This document shows positions 33,501 to 44,364 of a stretch of DNA of 64,000 bases, in pieces. Origin of the DNA: Nymphaea colorata (lineage: Eukaryota; Streptophyta; Magnoliopsida; Nymphaeales; Nymphaeaceae). Each line of letters begins with the position of its first letter. Positions within the stretch are counted from its first letter, which is position 1. The notes under the pieces are model-generated. The model did not search any database, was not told the DNA's origin, and worked only from the letters and a program-made list of their open reading frames with translations. The stretch covers positions 8,897,205 through 8,961,204 of the forward strand of contig NC_045138.2 in the NCBI RefSeq assembly GCF_008831285.2, in the 5' to 3' direction. The position numbers and the translations under genes were made by a program.

Positions 33501-34036
33501 TTTGCATTCATTAATTAATGACATAGTTTTCATTTCTAGTTTATTATGTAGGTGAATAAATGACAATATGTAACTCTTTTCAATGGAAACAAAAGCACAA
33601 CTAATCATCTACATATTGGTTAATGGAAAGAATTGATTGTTTTGGGTAAGTAACATTTTTTTTTGTGCCCATTTATGTACTTCAGTATTTATTTGCCAAA
33701 TTTTGGGTTGTGATCCTTGTATGGATACTTATACTCACAATAGAACACTTATCTGTTCAGGACAAATCACACTATGCATTAATGATGCAAATAGTTATTA
33801 AAATGTGTCGTAGGACATGTCACAAACCACATTCTTGATGTGGGCAATTGTATAATGTGTATATTCATTTCCACTACACCATGGTTTGCAAATGATATCT
33901 GAATTTTGTGTGTATGTATGTATGTATGTATGTATATATATATGAATTGTAGATATTATATAAATAATATATTACAATTCAACCCTAGATTGTTCGCCAC
34001 CTGGGAAAAAATTCTGGCTCTGCCCCTGCTCCCATG
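30589..34036 (+). mobile_element. hAT transposon with 8-bp target duplication, degraded
   Basis: CTCCCATG occurs at 30589-30596 and 34029-34036. The right end (34009-34028) reads AAATTCTGGCTCTGCCCCTG, whose complement CAGGGGCAGAGCC is a classic plant hAT end. The left end has the matching TAGGCAGAGCCAAGATTT at 30607, about 10 bp inside the duplication, so the left tip looks altered. A decayed transposase lies in 32240-33450. Bases 30700-32200 contain nothing I recognise. Confidence 0.72.
32240..33450 (+). pseudogene. hAT transposase (TTF/zinc-finger MYM1-like) pseudogene
   Basis: Readable pieces: DIDRLQLAFIETSKYF, VHKFFEQLTCVINVVSASSK (the FF..L..I.NVV.AS motif of this family), a decayed GR-LNQIGT / PGDTRW block, ESQLVELNNKINE, and the C-terminal dimerisation block ICLILTLSISITTTERVFSF followed by MKLIKTRLHN and a DIFDNFYKMKAHKAQL end. 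The family normally ends ...TATTERAFSAMKxIKTRLRNKM. Stops occur every 20-60 codons, so it is inactive. It lies inside matched hAT ends. Confidence 0.75.
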
Positions 34037-34149
34037 CTTCCTTTCTTAAAACTCTCACTCTACTCCCTTCCCTTTTGATTTATAGTGGTCAAAAAACGAA
34101 ATCAGGGAGGATTCCCATCTAAAAAGGATCCAACCCCACCCTTTTCCTA
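34037..34149. other. Short unassigned spacer
   Basis: No feature recognised between the hAT and the LINE remnant. Confidence 0.4.
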
Positions 34150-35240
34150 ATCTTCAATGGGTGACAACTGAGCTTTTGGAGGGTAGTAGGAATCTATTAC
34201 AGTTTCTTATCATTTGATTTCTTGATTCTTGCACCTTGCTGATCTCTATTGGATTCGTCCTTCTGTATAAAACTAATTTTTCTGTTCCCATCCTTCCATG
34301 AAGGCGTATGAGCAGTCTAATATTTAGAAGGGGATTGGTGCATGTCACCAACCTTAGTAGTGCACCCACTTCCTCTTGTGTTTTTGGCACCTGACTCAAG
34401 AGCTTTCTAGTGGGCTCTTTTGGACAAAGTTCAGGCAGGTGGCTATTTATCTCACATTGCCAGCAAAAATGTAGTCTCTCACAAACAATTGGCAAAACCA
34501 AACATTTTGATTCACCATCGAAGAACTCAACACTATCTAACAATCTTGCCTTTAAGGGGACATCAGTGCAAAATTGGGTGTACCTTGATCTTACAAGAAT
34601 GGTGATGAGATCTTCAACTTCAATGAACTCTACACCTAATCTTGCCGTTGTGCTGTGGAAAACATTTTTATTCAATGCTCTAGCCCCAGGTTGTAAATCC
34701 TTATCAAAAGAGGCACAAGCACCACTGTGGAGACTTTCAGGAGCATTCATGACTCTAATGAGATGCCACTAGCATTTGGCCCAAAGATTCCATGCCCTTC
34801 TCTAGAAGACGACCTACAACTATTCTTCTGATTCAACCCTTATAAGAAAAGAGCCTCTATTGATTATGGTGAATCTTGCTGAGATTCTGGGATTCTCCTT
34901 GCTTACACCCACTCTAGCTCTTGAACGATAACTCTATATTCGTCTGCCCCTTGACTAAGAACCCCAATATATACGCCATCACAGATCACTTGAAAGGGTT
35001 TGTCATTTTGACATAATCCTCAAGAGAAATTGTGATTCGAAGTCTAAAATTCATGGTCTCCAACAACATGAGTTTTTCATCATCTATCTACCCCAATGGA
35101 TCTCTATCACCTCTGACCATCACTGCCCAGGTCTTTCATAGAGGGTCTTCCTCCTTGACCTCGCCTCCTACTGTGGCAGAATGCATTGCAATGGAGGCCC
35201 AGCTCCATGCAACTTCAAACACTCTGAAACCTTGCTGAAA
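34150..35240 (-). pseudogene. LINE ORF1 (gag-like) remnant
   Basis: A 198-codon minus-strand open piece (34750-34154) has LVLPIVCERLHFCWQCEINS followed by HLPELCPKEP, giving a C-x2-C-x4-H-x4-C knuckle as in plant L1 ORF1 proteins (usually VEYERLPxFCFxCGxxGH). Upstream on the same strand (35240-34780) are pieces such as EDPLWKTWAVMV in other frames, consistent with a decayed DUF4283-type domain. The open piece itself is uninterrupted, but the protein is not complete. Alternative: a cellular CCHC protein fragment. Confidence 0.55.
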
Positions 35241-36222
35241 CATGAAGAGAGAACATGTCTCATGCAGACTTCAGGCTACAAAAATACAACTTGATCTTCA
35301 AAGTGCAACTTGATCTTAAAACTTGTAACTTTAGCTTAATCTCCTTGTCTCCAACCTTTTGCCTCACAAAATACTGGTTCTATTTCAATGTGCTTAATAT
35401 GACATAAATAGGATTGAAGGACATTTGCAGCACTTTCATTATCACATTACCTCTTCTATTATTTTTGTTCATCTGGCTAAATTTGACTTCAACAATGACC
35501 ACAGTCATGGATCTATTTTGTGGGATAGTACTTCATCTGGTAATAACTTTTTGCTTTCTATTATTTCAAGTTACCAAAATGTGACCAAATATAAACATAG
35601 AAACTTGAGACAAATTTTCCTTCATCTAGGTCTCCTGCCTAAAGTACTTGGATTATCAATAGCTTTTCCTTTCTTCTATTTCAAAATGTCAAAATTACCT
35701 AATATAAACACAATAACTAGAGACAAATCTTCCTTCATCTAAGTCATTAGCCAATATGCAAGCTGTCATAACATGGCCCATTTATATAAAAGATCATGCA
35801 TGGGTATTCTATTAGATAAATGAGCATCTTTTAACTGCGTTCATACACCGTGTTTGTGGTTTGTGATAAACTAATATACTTTATTGACAAAGTAGAGTAA
35901 TATCAAGGTGGGTAAATGTAAGATGTTGTAGCATTCCAACCAAATTGCAGTATCTCAAGGAGTGCTCATAGTGACCAACAATTTGTACACTCCACTTTTC
36001 ATGAAGAAAACTTCATACTTGATTTGCTCGAAATATCTATTGTATATTGTGTTGCGCAAGAGTCATGTTGTAGTTTGCCTATTAATTCAACCCCATGGAA
36101 ACATCAGGCATTGCCAAGATAATTCATTTTAAATATTTGGCTCAAAAGTTGTTTTACTTTTCATATGATCAATCATATTATATCTGTGTATGTGCGTGTA
36201 ACAAGGTAACTCAATCTTGCCT

Positions 36223-36224
<2 letters not shown>
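35241..36224. other. Unassigned interval
   Basis: AT-rich, short frames only. No motif or boundary recognised. Confidence 0.4.

Positions 36225-36261
<37 letters not shown>
36225..36261. repeat. (TA)n microsatellite
   Basis: About 18 uninterrupted TA units, directly beside the foldback element. Confidence 0.85.
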
Positions 36262-36263
<2 letters not shown>

Positions 36264-36266
36264 AAT

Positions 36267-36467
36267 GGTGACTCTAATTATCTAGAATCATGCAGTTCAC
36301 TCATGAGAGCCATCTGATCTATCATGATAGACATTAAGAAAAAAACGAGAAGAAAAAGGTGAGGGCATATATATTTTTCTCATTGTTTTTTTCTCTGAAT
36401 TATCCATCATAATAGATTAGATGACTCTCATGAGTGAGTTGGGTGACTCTAAATAGCAAGAGTCACC
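36267..36467. mobile_element. Foldback-type MITE
   Basis: A 201-bp inverted repeat. The left arm starts GGTGACTCTAATTATCTAGA and runs through CACTCATGAGAGCCATCTGA. The right arm reads back as GGTGACTCTTGCTATTTAGA then CACTCATGAGAGTCATCTAA. The arms pair over about 65-70 positions with mismatches and a central loop of about 65 bp. No clear target duplication. Confidence 0.65.
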
Positions 36468-38467
36468 ACACACACTCTCTCTCCCCCCCTCTCTCTATAT
36501 ATATGTTGTCATCTGGTTTGTGTTTTGTATTGTACACTCATTTGAACCCAACAACATTTCCGATGGTATTAGATAATCTCCCAAGTTTCACACATTTATT
36601 TTCATCATTCATCATCTAGGCTGATCTTTTCATCCAATGCAACTAATAATAATTGGAAATGTACAAAAAAGAAAGTAGTTGACCATTTGTCAATCATCTA
36701 GCAGTTGTATGATAGAATAGCAATCAATCTCATTAATCAAGGTAGAGGATGCTACCTTTTCCTGTTGCTTATAAACAATATTCTTATATATACCTAGTTG
36801 CAATGATGATTTTGTCTCGCTTGGCTTGAATGTATCAATTAATCCATTGGATTCTTCTTCACACAATATGAAGGACATCTAATTTTGGTGTCTGAAAAAT
36901 ACTACGAACAACATTTACTTTGGTGTCTAAAATAATTCTAAACTCAAGCATGGCAGCAAACTTCAACTCTCGAGTTATGTGTGAATATTCAATTTCAATC
37001 AAAGTTGAGCTCATCAAAGACAATTGAAATTTGGATGTGCCGACCATCGATTTTAACATTTGTAGCCTTTGTAATCATATGTGTATGGTGTGCCTAACAA
37101 AATTGCATTTCAAGGCTGTCTTGAAACTTGTGCTTTTAGGAATTGTTAGTATGGACATAATAAACACACCCAAACACATAAATCATAACAGTTAGAATGA
37201 ACACTGACTTATTTTCTGAATGCTCATGGGAAGCCTTTTTATAACCGACAAATGGGTAGGTTACCATATTCACGAAACTTTTTAAATGTGCTCATGTTTT
37301 CTTTCTGCACAGTTGGGTGTGTGTGTGTCTATGTGGGAAAGTTATCTTTCTTTCACTTCCATTATGCTGGTAAAAAAAAGAATAGTTACTGGAAGAAAAT
37401 TCACCTCTCCCAACGGATTGGAAGCATTAATGTGTTAGAAAAGTGATTCTTGATGAAGGAATGACTTTTTTTTAAACAAGAAAAAGGAAGATTCATTTTC
37501 ATAAAAAAATATCTGAGACGAGCTATTAACAAGAGATAGTACTTAGTGCCAAAACTAAAGGTAACTAGGGCAGATTCCCCCATATCTGATCTCAGCCTCT
37601 CCTTAGGAACAAGAAACTAGAAACAATCTTCTCAATAAAATGAGCTACACAATAATCCAACTGACCAAGCCACAAATCTAATTTCTTACATTCAAGAACA
37701 CTAAAAACTCGTTCAGAAAAGGCTATAGGTGACACTAATAAAGGCTTTAAACTGAGACAAGCAGGTAAAACATGAATAGGAGAACATTCTTGGAAAACAC
37801 ATGCAGCTTTGCCTTTTCCTTTCAAAAATGTTTCTTTCTCCCATGCCAAGATTCTTGACACCAACAAAAAGGGGATTAAAATCGACTCGAGTATGAATTT
37901 ACAAACAAGATTAGAATATTTAGGAGAATGAAGAACATTGGAAAGCTAATACAATCCCATTATAAGGAGCTAGATAGTGGGAACAATGTCCACTGTATAT
38001 GCTATTTTCTAACAAAATATGAAATAGCATCCAAGAGCTGATTTGCTTCTTTAGTGACATGAGTCGCTATCTCCAAATCCACATACCATGTTTCCTGTTC
38101 ATTCTGTTTCCCATTAGTCACAAATTTTTCTTCGGTTTCCTCCTCCTGAAACTTTTTGTTATATATTATGGAGATTACAACAACAATTTGACTTCACATG
38201 CGAGAAGCTCATGTTCCCTCTAACTGTGCGATCCTTGCCCTCTTCCCCAATATCTATAGCCTTCTTTATCTTGCAGATAGGCAAGCCTTGTAACAAGAAT
38301 ATCCTGGATATTTTGTATCTTCAAAATCCATTTAATGCAATCTCATGCCGTAAAAATTTTTCATGTGAGTCCTCAAACTTAAGAAGCTTTAGCAAACAAC
38401 AAAGTCGTGAGGGCATAATAGACTCCAATATGCTCAAAATTTGTTGCACTGCATGTGAGGACATAAT
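36468..38467. other. Unassigned interval
   Basis: Contains a TC-rich run (36472-36502) and several short minus-strand frames (for example 37867-37592, 91 codons, leucine-rich, no known motif). I cannot assign a function. The low-density coding look could be old LINE sequence. Confidence 0.35.
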
Positions 38468-38742
38468 TGTAAGATTTTGATGTATATCACCAAACCACCA
38501 GATGAAGTCTTAAGGAGGTGCGAGAAGATGAAAACAGGAACAGGCTGCTCGAGAAAAGAGAGAGAGAGAAGAAAGAGGGCTATAGGTTGGGCGCCTGCCC
38601 CTTGTCATTACTATATACTAATTTGCGTTACAAGTAAATACATAAAACAACAATAAAAATTACAAGTATGCCACCACCCATTATGTGTGGCGTGTGGTGA
38701 AGATGGGTTGGGTCTAAGATGACCTGAAACCATATCTTAACA
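38468..38742 (-). repeat. Copia-K 3' LTR
   Basis: 275 bp. Clearly related to 40201-40482 and 63716-63993 (shared GGTGGCATACTTGTAA and CTCTCTC-rich tail, ending ATCTTACA). Confidence 0.85.
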
Positions 38743-40200
38743 GCCTTCGTCAAGTTGTACATGAGGTTTGATCATGCACCAATTGTTCTTCAATTCCCAG
38801 AAGTGACGCCCTATAAGATCCTTGGTAAATAGATCAGTCACTTGTTGAGACATGGATATATAAGTAGAAACAAATTCATTCTCCTCAACCTTCTGGCGAA
38901 TGAAGTGTTAATCAATCTCTATATGCTTAGTGCGATTATGTAAAATAGGATTAAAAGCAATCATGATCACACTTTGATTATCACAAAATAGAGATGATTG
39001 AGGAATGGGAAGGAAATTTTCTCCAAGAAGATGATGCAACCGTGAAGCTTCAGGTGTGCCGGCAACTATTGCCTTATATTCTGCCTCAATGCTCAATCTG
39101 GCAACTGCATGTTGTTCCCGGTTACTCTAGCAAATAAGATTGGAATTAAGGAAGATACAATAACCTGAAACTGATCATCTATCATCTGGATCACCTGCCC
39201 AATCTGCATCAGTATAGGTGAAAATGGTATGTATATTCAAATCAGTTGACTGTCTTGTGTAGACAAGTCCATCCCCAAGAGTAGCCTTAAGATAATGTAT
39301 TTTCCTTTTGTGGGTGCATGCATAAACTGCGATACTTGATTCACTACATATACTTTGTCTAGGCATATAAAAGTGAGATATTGCAAAATACCAACTATAC
39401 TCCTAGAAACTAGGATTTGAGTCACTCCCATCAGAGACATTCAATTTTGTGTTGAGAACACTAGGAGTATTTATGGGCTTGTAATTTGTCATACCTGCTC
39501 TATCCAAAATATCAAGAGTATATTTGTGATGCGTAAACGGTAACATGTCACCCAAAAAATACCGTAGCTCACCGAGATCCTTCATCTTGAATAGTTGCTT
39601 CAATACTTCCTTAACATGAGATATATGACACGAAGAATTTCTAGTAAAAACTATGTCATCAACATATATGAGTAGTGAAGTTGTAATTTCACTTGAATGA
39701 TATATGAATAAGGAATGGTCAAGTGAACTTCTGAGAAAACCAGCCTGCTGTATATGAAGATAAAATCTATCGAACCATGAGCAAGATGCTTACTTAAGCC
39801 CATACAACAATTTTTGTAATTTACATACCCATTGAGTTGGATAATTGGTATCATAACCTGGAGGTTATTCTATGTATACTTCTTCCTTTAAAAAACTATG
39901 AAGAAAATAATTTTTAACATCTAACTGATCCTTCAAGTGTAGATAGTGGCAGTCGATTAATGACATGAACATCAGTATGAAAGGCTTCTCAGTTCATAAA
40001 TTCATGGGCACATTTGTGCCATGTAGCATACTTAGTGCACATTCAACTATGTGTCTATGCTTTCTTTTAGCAACTCCATTTTGTTGTGTTGTGTGTGGAC
40101 AGGAAATCTGTCTAGTGATCACATGATTTAGTAAATACTCAATAAATTCATTTGAGATGAACTCACCTCTACCATCACATTGGAAATTGCACAATATTAC
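38743..40200 (-). pseudogene. Copia-K pol remnant (integrase end, RT, RNase H)
   Basis: From 40200 downward: integrase with QCDGRGEFISNEFIEYLLN, CPHTTQQNGVAKRKHRHIVE and MLHGTNVPMN. Then, near 39960-39990, an abrupt change to RT text KDQLDVKNYFLHSFLKEEVY, so the integrase C-terminus and the RT N-terminus are missing. RT continues with a YVDDIVFT box (near 39655), MKDLGELRYFLGDMLPF, then RNase H YTDADWAGDPDDR and DNQSVIMIAFNPILHNRTKH. Many stops. Non-functional. Confidence 0.8.
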
Positions 40201-40482
40201 TGTTAAGATTGTAAGACTTGGATTGGGTCAACCCAGACCCAACCCACCTTCTCCACATGCCCACACATAATGGGCGGTGGCATACTTGTAAATGATTATT
40301 GTTTTGTATATTTACTTGTAACACAAATTAGGTTATATTAATGATAAGGGACGGATACCACGGCTGCTGCCCTCTTTCCTCTCTCTCTCTCTCTCTCTTG
40401 CAGTCCTCTTTTCTTCTTCTTCTCCTCTTGCATCTACTAAAGACTCCATCCGGTGGTATGGTATTATACATCAAATTTTACA
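40201..40482 (+). repeat. Copia-L 5' LTR
   Basis: 282 bp from TGTTAAGATTG to AAATTTTACA, followed by a degraded primer site TGATATCAAAGCA at 40483. It interrupts Copia-K. Confidence 0.85.
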
Positions 40483-42085
40483 TGATATCAAAGCAGATTT
40501 TGCCACTTAGATTGTCCAATGAGAATCTTTGATTTCTGCCCTAATTCCTATTTTTATGTCCTAATCCTAAAATCTTTTATTTCTGCCTTAATTTCTGTTT
40601 CTCTCCCTAATCCTAAAATCCATATTTTCTACCCTAATTTATGCATCTGCCCTAATCCATGACATCTATTCTAATATCAAAATTTTCTATTTTATTTCTG
40701 TATTTTTTATTGTTGTCGTCTGCCCAATCTCTGACATCTATACTTAAATTCCAAAATCTGTCATTTGCCCAAATACGTGTTGTCTGCCCTAATTCAAGAC
40801 TACCTGCTTTGAGTTTCCATTCCTATTCGTATAGCTTCAAAATTTAGCTAGGGACCATCACAACCGCATTTCCACCATCTTGTTGTCCAGCTTCCTCTCT
40901 CAACTCATCTCACAAAGCTAAACCACACCAACTATTTGACTTGGAAACATCAAATAACCCTTTCATCAAGAGTCACTATCTCTATGGACATCTCAATGGC
41001 ATCACACCTTCGCCACCCGAATGCGTCATGCAAGAGGTGAAGAATGTTGCAGGACAAGTTCAAGAAACCATTGCAGAAATCAATCCTGAATATGAAACGT
41101 GGATGACTCATGATCAATCTCTTGTTGCATATATCACCTCCATACTATCAGAAGAAGTTCTAGCGGGTGTTGATCATGATCTTTCAGCACTTGAATTGTG
41201 GAATGTGCTCTCTACCATGTATTCTCAAGTATCAGAAGTGAGATTTCTACAACTCAAGAGGCAATTTCAGGATATCAAGCGAGAAACATATTCAGTTTTG
41301 AAATACATGCATGAAATAAAAAATGTCAGTGACCAACTTGCAATCATAGAGCACCCAGTCAGTGACAATGACAAGGTATGACAAGCTTTAAGTGGATTGG
41401 GGTCATAATTTTATGTTTTCTGCACTGGTTTAGAGGTATTACATATTCTTTCCTCTTTTGAAGATTTGAAAGAAAAATTGTTTTAGCATGAAGCGAGTAT
41501 GTACAACAACAAGAATTATTTCCTTATGGCAGTCATAATGTGTTGGTCACTTGGACCCATGCTTTGCAAGGAAATTGTTTAAGAGTTTGGAACTCACAGG
41601 CAGAGATGGAGAGAGGTATTCTTCCTATACCAAACACAAATGCACAGGCAAATGTACTACGAAGGATACCTACTTGTTTTTATTACAATAAGAGAGGTCA
41701 TGTAAAGTCAGAATGTTGGCATAATCCTCATAATAAGGGGACATAGGTTGGGCATGATAATAAAGTAGCAAGGTCAGTTATATCAAACACGATTACAACA
41801 TCAAACATTCCTCATAATATGCAGCAGATTTTAATGACAGCTTTGTCCAGAGTCAATCTTAAGTAAAATGAGGAAGGACAATGGTATGTGAATTTTGGTG
41901 CCGCAGCTCATGTGACTGATGACTCAAGTAAGCTTTCTAGGGCTCTCCCTTATTTAGCTAAAGGTTCAGTTGTCATATAAGATGACTTCCACTACAAAAT
42001 ATCACATATTATAAATGCACAATATCCATGTGTTTGCATCCCAAAAAATTTGGTATTTGGAGTGCTCAAGAAAAATGAGGTTTTG
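40483..42085 (+). pseudogene. Copia-L leader, gag and protease start (3' truncated)
   Basis: The leader has repeated CTGCCCTAAT motifs, as in Copia-D. The best gag piece (40941-41381, 146 codons) contains FIKSHYLYGHLNGITPSPPE, INPEYETWMTHDQSLVAYIT, LSALELWNVLSTMYSQVSE and LKRQFQDIKRETYS, typical of a UBN2-type gag. A knuckle CFYYNKRGHVKSECWH follows near 41690 and a protease trace near 41885. The element then stops matching at about 42085, with no integrase, RT or 3' LTR. Confidence 0.78.
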
Positions 42086-42700
42086 TTTTGAAATAGGGAA
42101 GAAATGAACTCGCCAGTCGGTACGAGGATCGACCGTTTCCGATGCCTTTACTGAGGGTAATCAATCCAAGGGCTATGTCTATTACTGATGCATTTCATTT
42201 TGGCTTAAACATCTTTTCATTTTATATGCGGTATAGAAAATATTAAAAGTTTGATGTTTCAAAATTTTGAAAAGACTCTTGAAGAGTTGCTTGAAAATGT
42301 GAAATGTTTTGAGGAAAAAGTAGAATTAGTAAATATCATTTGAAAAGCTTGTGAAATCATTTTGAAATCACTTTAGTGTTCTCTTAAGACTTTAAGTAGG
42401 TTTGAGATTTTGCTCTAATTCGGTTACTACCTAGTTAGAGCTCCATCCCATCTTGCTTAAGTTCTTTTGCTTAAGTTCTTTTGAAGAGGTACTTGTGATC
42501 ATAAGTGAAATAAAGTGGGTGAGAATGCATAAATGCATTTATCCTATATGATTGGAAGAATGTAAAACATTCCTACCACAACATTCATCTAAAGTCATTC
42601 CTACCACAACATACATCTAATATTTTGTTGTTATAATTATTGTATATAAGAGGAAAAGTTTTTGAAAAAGGATAGGAATTGTAGACCATCAAGCATGATT
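42086..42700. other. Unassigned interval
   Basis: AT-rich. A 16-bp direct repeat GCTTAAGTTCTTTT occurs twice near 42455-42485. No gene recognised. Confidence 0.4.
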
Positions 42701-42714
42701 CCAATATTGGGTTA

Positions 42715-43190
42715 TTACTTGGTTTGTGGTCTTAATGAAGTTGGTAAATAGAAAGCTCGTGAGAGGAGAATGTTAAAAGAATTTGGTTCCGTAGGGCACA
42801 CTGGTGTTTGCATTACTGCATCAACCACTTCGTAGCCCTTGAAGCTTCTGGAATCAGCAAGTTCACTTGGCGTGGAGCCAAAACCAAGTGGATCCGATGA
42901 TGAATATCCATAGACAAAGTGAGATTTGAAGATGAGAAGAGGCAGCGGCAGAGGACGAAGATGAGAAGAGGAAGACGAGGGAAGCCCGACGTGAAGAGCC
43001 CTAACGGGCAAAAAAAATAATTCCGAAAATATTTTTCCACCTCTTGCGGTGGAAACACATTTCCAGAAAAATCTTTTCTATTCCAGCCTCAACGGCTTAA
43101 AAAAACTTTCGCGTTTGATAAATCGAAAAAATTTTGAAATTTTTTTCCTGAGCTACAGTAAATTTCCAACCCATCAAAGAGGCCCTTAAT
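42715..43190 (-). mobile_element. Probable MITE end carrying an exon-like segment
   Basis: The right end, read on the minus strand, begins TTAAGGGCCTCTTTGATGGG, a GGGCC-type end common in plant MITEs. Inside, the minus-strand frame 43011-42715 includes SSDPLGFGSTPSELADSRSF then KGYEVVDAVMQTPVCPTEPN. This looks protein-like in composition, but I cannot name it. The opposite terminus was not found. Confidence 0.35.
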
Positions 43191-43690
43191 CTCAAAATTA
43201 AGAAAGATATTCCTCGTTCCTGATGAATATAGTAGAATATCCTCCTTTGTCATCTTGTGTTTGAGGTGATGTGAATACAGAAACTAGTATAAATCCATTC
43301 AGGTGAGTAAATAGCCCCTACCTCCTTAGGAAAAGAATTATCTACCTCTAAGTCAAGAAGAGAAAGCTTTGATGGTAGGCCAAAATGTGAAAAGCAGGAA
43401 TCCTTAGGAATAAGAACAGACTAATAGAATCAACGGGAATTCAGAAAAGCACAAACCTGCCTTCGTTAGGGCAGATAGAATAAAGGGCATAAGACAATTT
43501 ATAGAACAGAATATCTGAGACCAGGACAAAAAAAGTTCAGAAACAAGATAATAATTAGACACCAAAAAACAGTTATACACAGAAATTTAGATCTGATGCA
43601 GAAAATAGTTGAAAATGAATCCACACATGTAGGAAAACAGGTGGCAGGCACAGGAAATCAGTACTTCAAACAGTGAAAAAGATAGTGAGA

Positions 43691-43972
43691 CAGATCATGT
43701 GTTCAGATAAGACAGATCATCGCAGATTATAAAACAGAAGTATCACCTCAGAAAAATTAGATGCGGGCATCCAAGAAAGAGGAAATAATAGGGGCGATTG
43801 GAGACAAGTTAAATCAGAGATTCTGAGAAGACAGATCATGTGTTCAGATAAGACACAGATCATCGCAGATTTTAAAACAGAAGTATCACCTCAGAAAAAT
43901 TAGATGCGGGCATCCAAGAAAGAGGAAATAAGAGGGGAGATTAGAGACAAGTTAAATCAGAGATTCTGAGAA
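43691..43972. repeat. 141-bp tandem duplication
   Basis: Two nearly identical copies begin CAGATCATGTGTTCAGATAA at 43691 and 43832 and end AAATCAGAGATTCTGAGAAG, with few differences. It lies downstream of the AAE-like gene. The flanking stretches 43191-43690 and 43973-44364 hold no recognised gene and probably include the 3' UTR of that gene. Confidence 0.85.
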
Positions 43973-44364
43973 GAAAGTTGGACAAACAGAGATTGTGGAA
44001 CCAAACCACTCTTCCTTTTTCCCTTTTATCTTTTGTGGGTTGCGGAGAGACCATGTAAGTTTTGGTAGATATTAAGCAAGAAGTGAGAAAAAAAACACTA
44101 CAACGAAAGTCTGGCAGCATTGAACGGCTGGTTCATCGACCCATTATAATAATGTCTTGCAATCATTAGGGTACAATAATACCCTATTGGCCTATTCCTT
44201 ATAAGGAACTGATAATAAAACCAACAATACAAATTGGGATTCAATCAGCTTGGATTTCCGACCAAACTTGTAAGTAATATATTTTCAAACTTAAACATAT
44301 CACATTATTTAAGCTATCAATCGAAAGCAGCTACATGCTTCAAGAGCACCAAATAGTGGTAATT

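Larger units (their letters stand above)
38468..40200 (-). mobile_element. Copia-K, truncated Ty1/copia element
   Basis: The 3' LTR (38468-38742, TGTTAAGATAT...ATCTTACA on the minus strand) is followed by a decayed pol reading back to the integrase core. The 5' part is cut at 40200 by the LTR of Copia-L. LTR sequence shows it belongs to the same family as Copia-L and the right end of J. Confidence 0.82.

Noticed and set aside
34410-34772. 120-codon plus-strand frame
   Set aside because: It is the antisense shadow of the LINE ORF1 piece, which has a proper CCHC knuckle on the other strand.
37592-37867. 91-codon minus-strand frame as a gene
   Set aside because: No motif, no splice context, and frames of this length are expected by chance.
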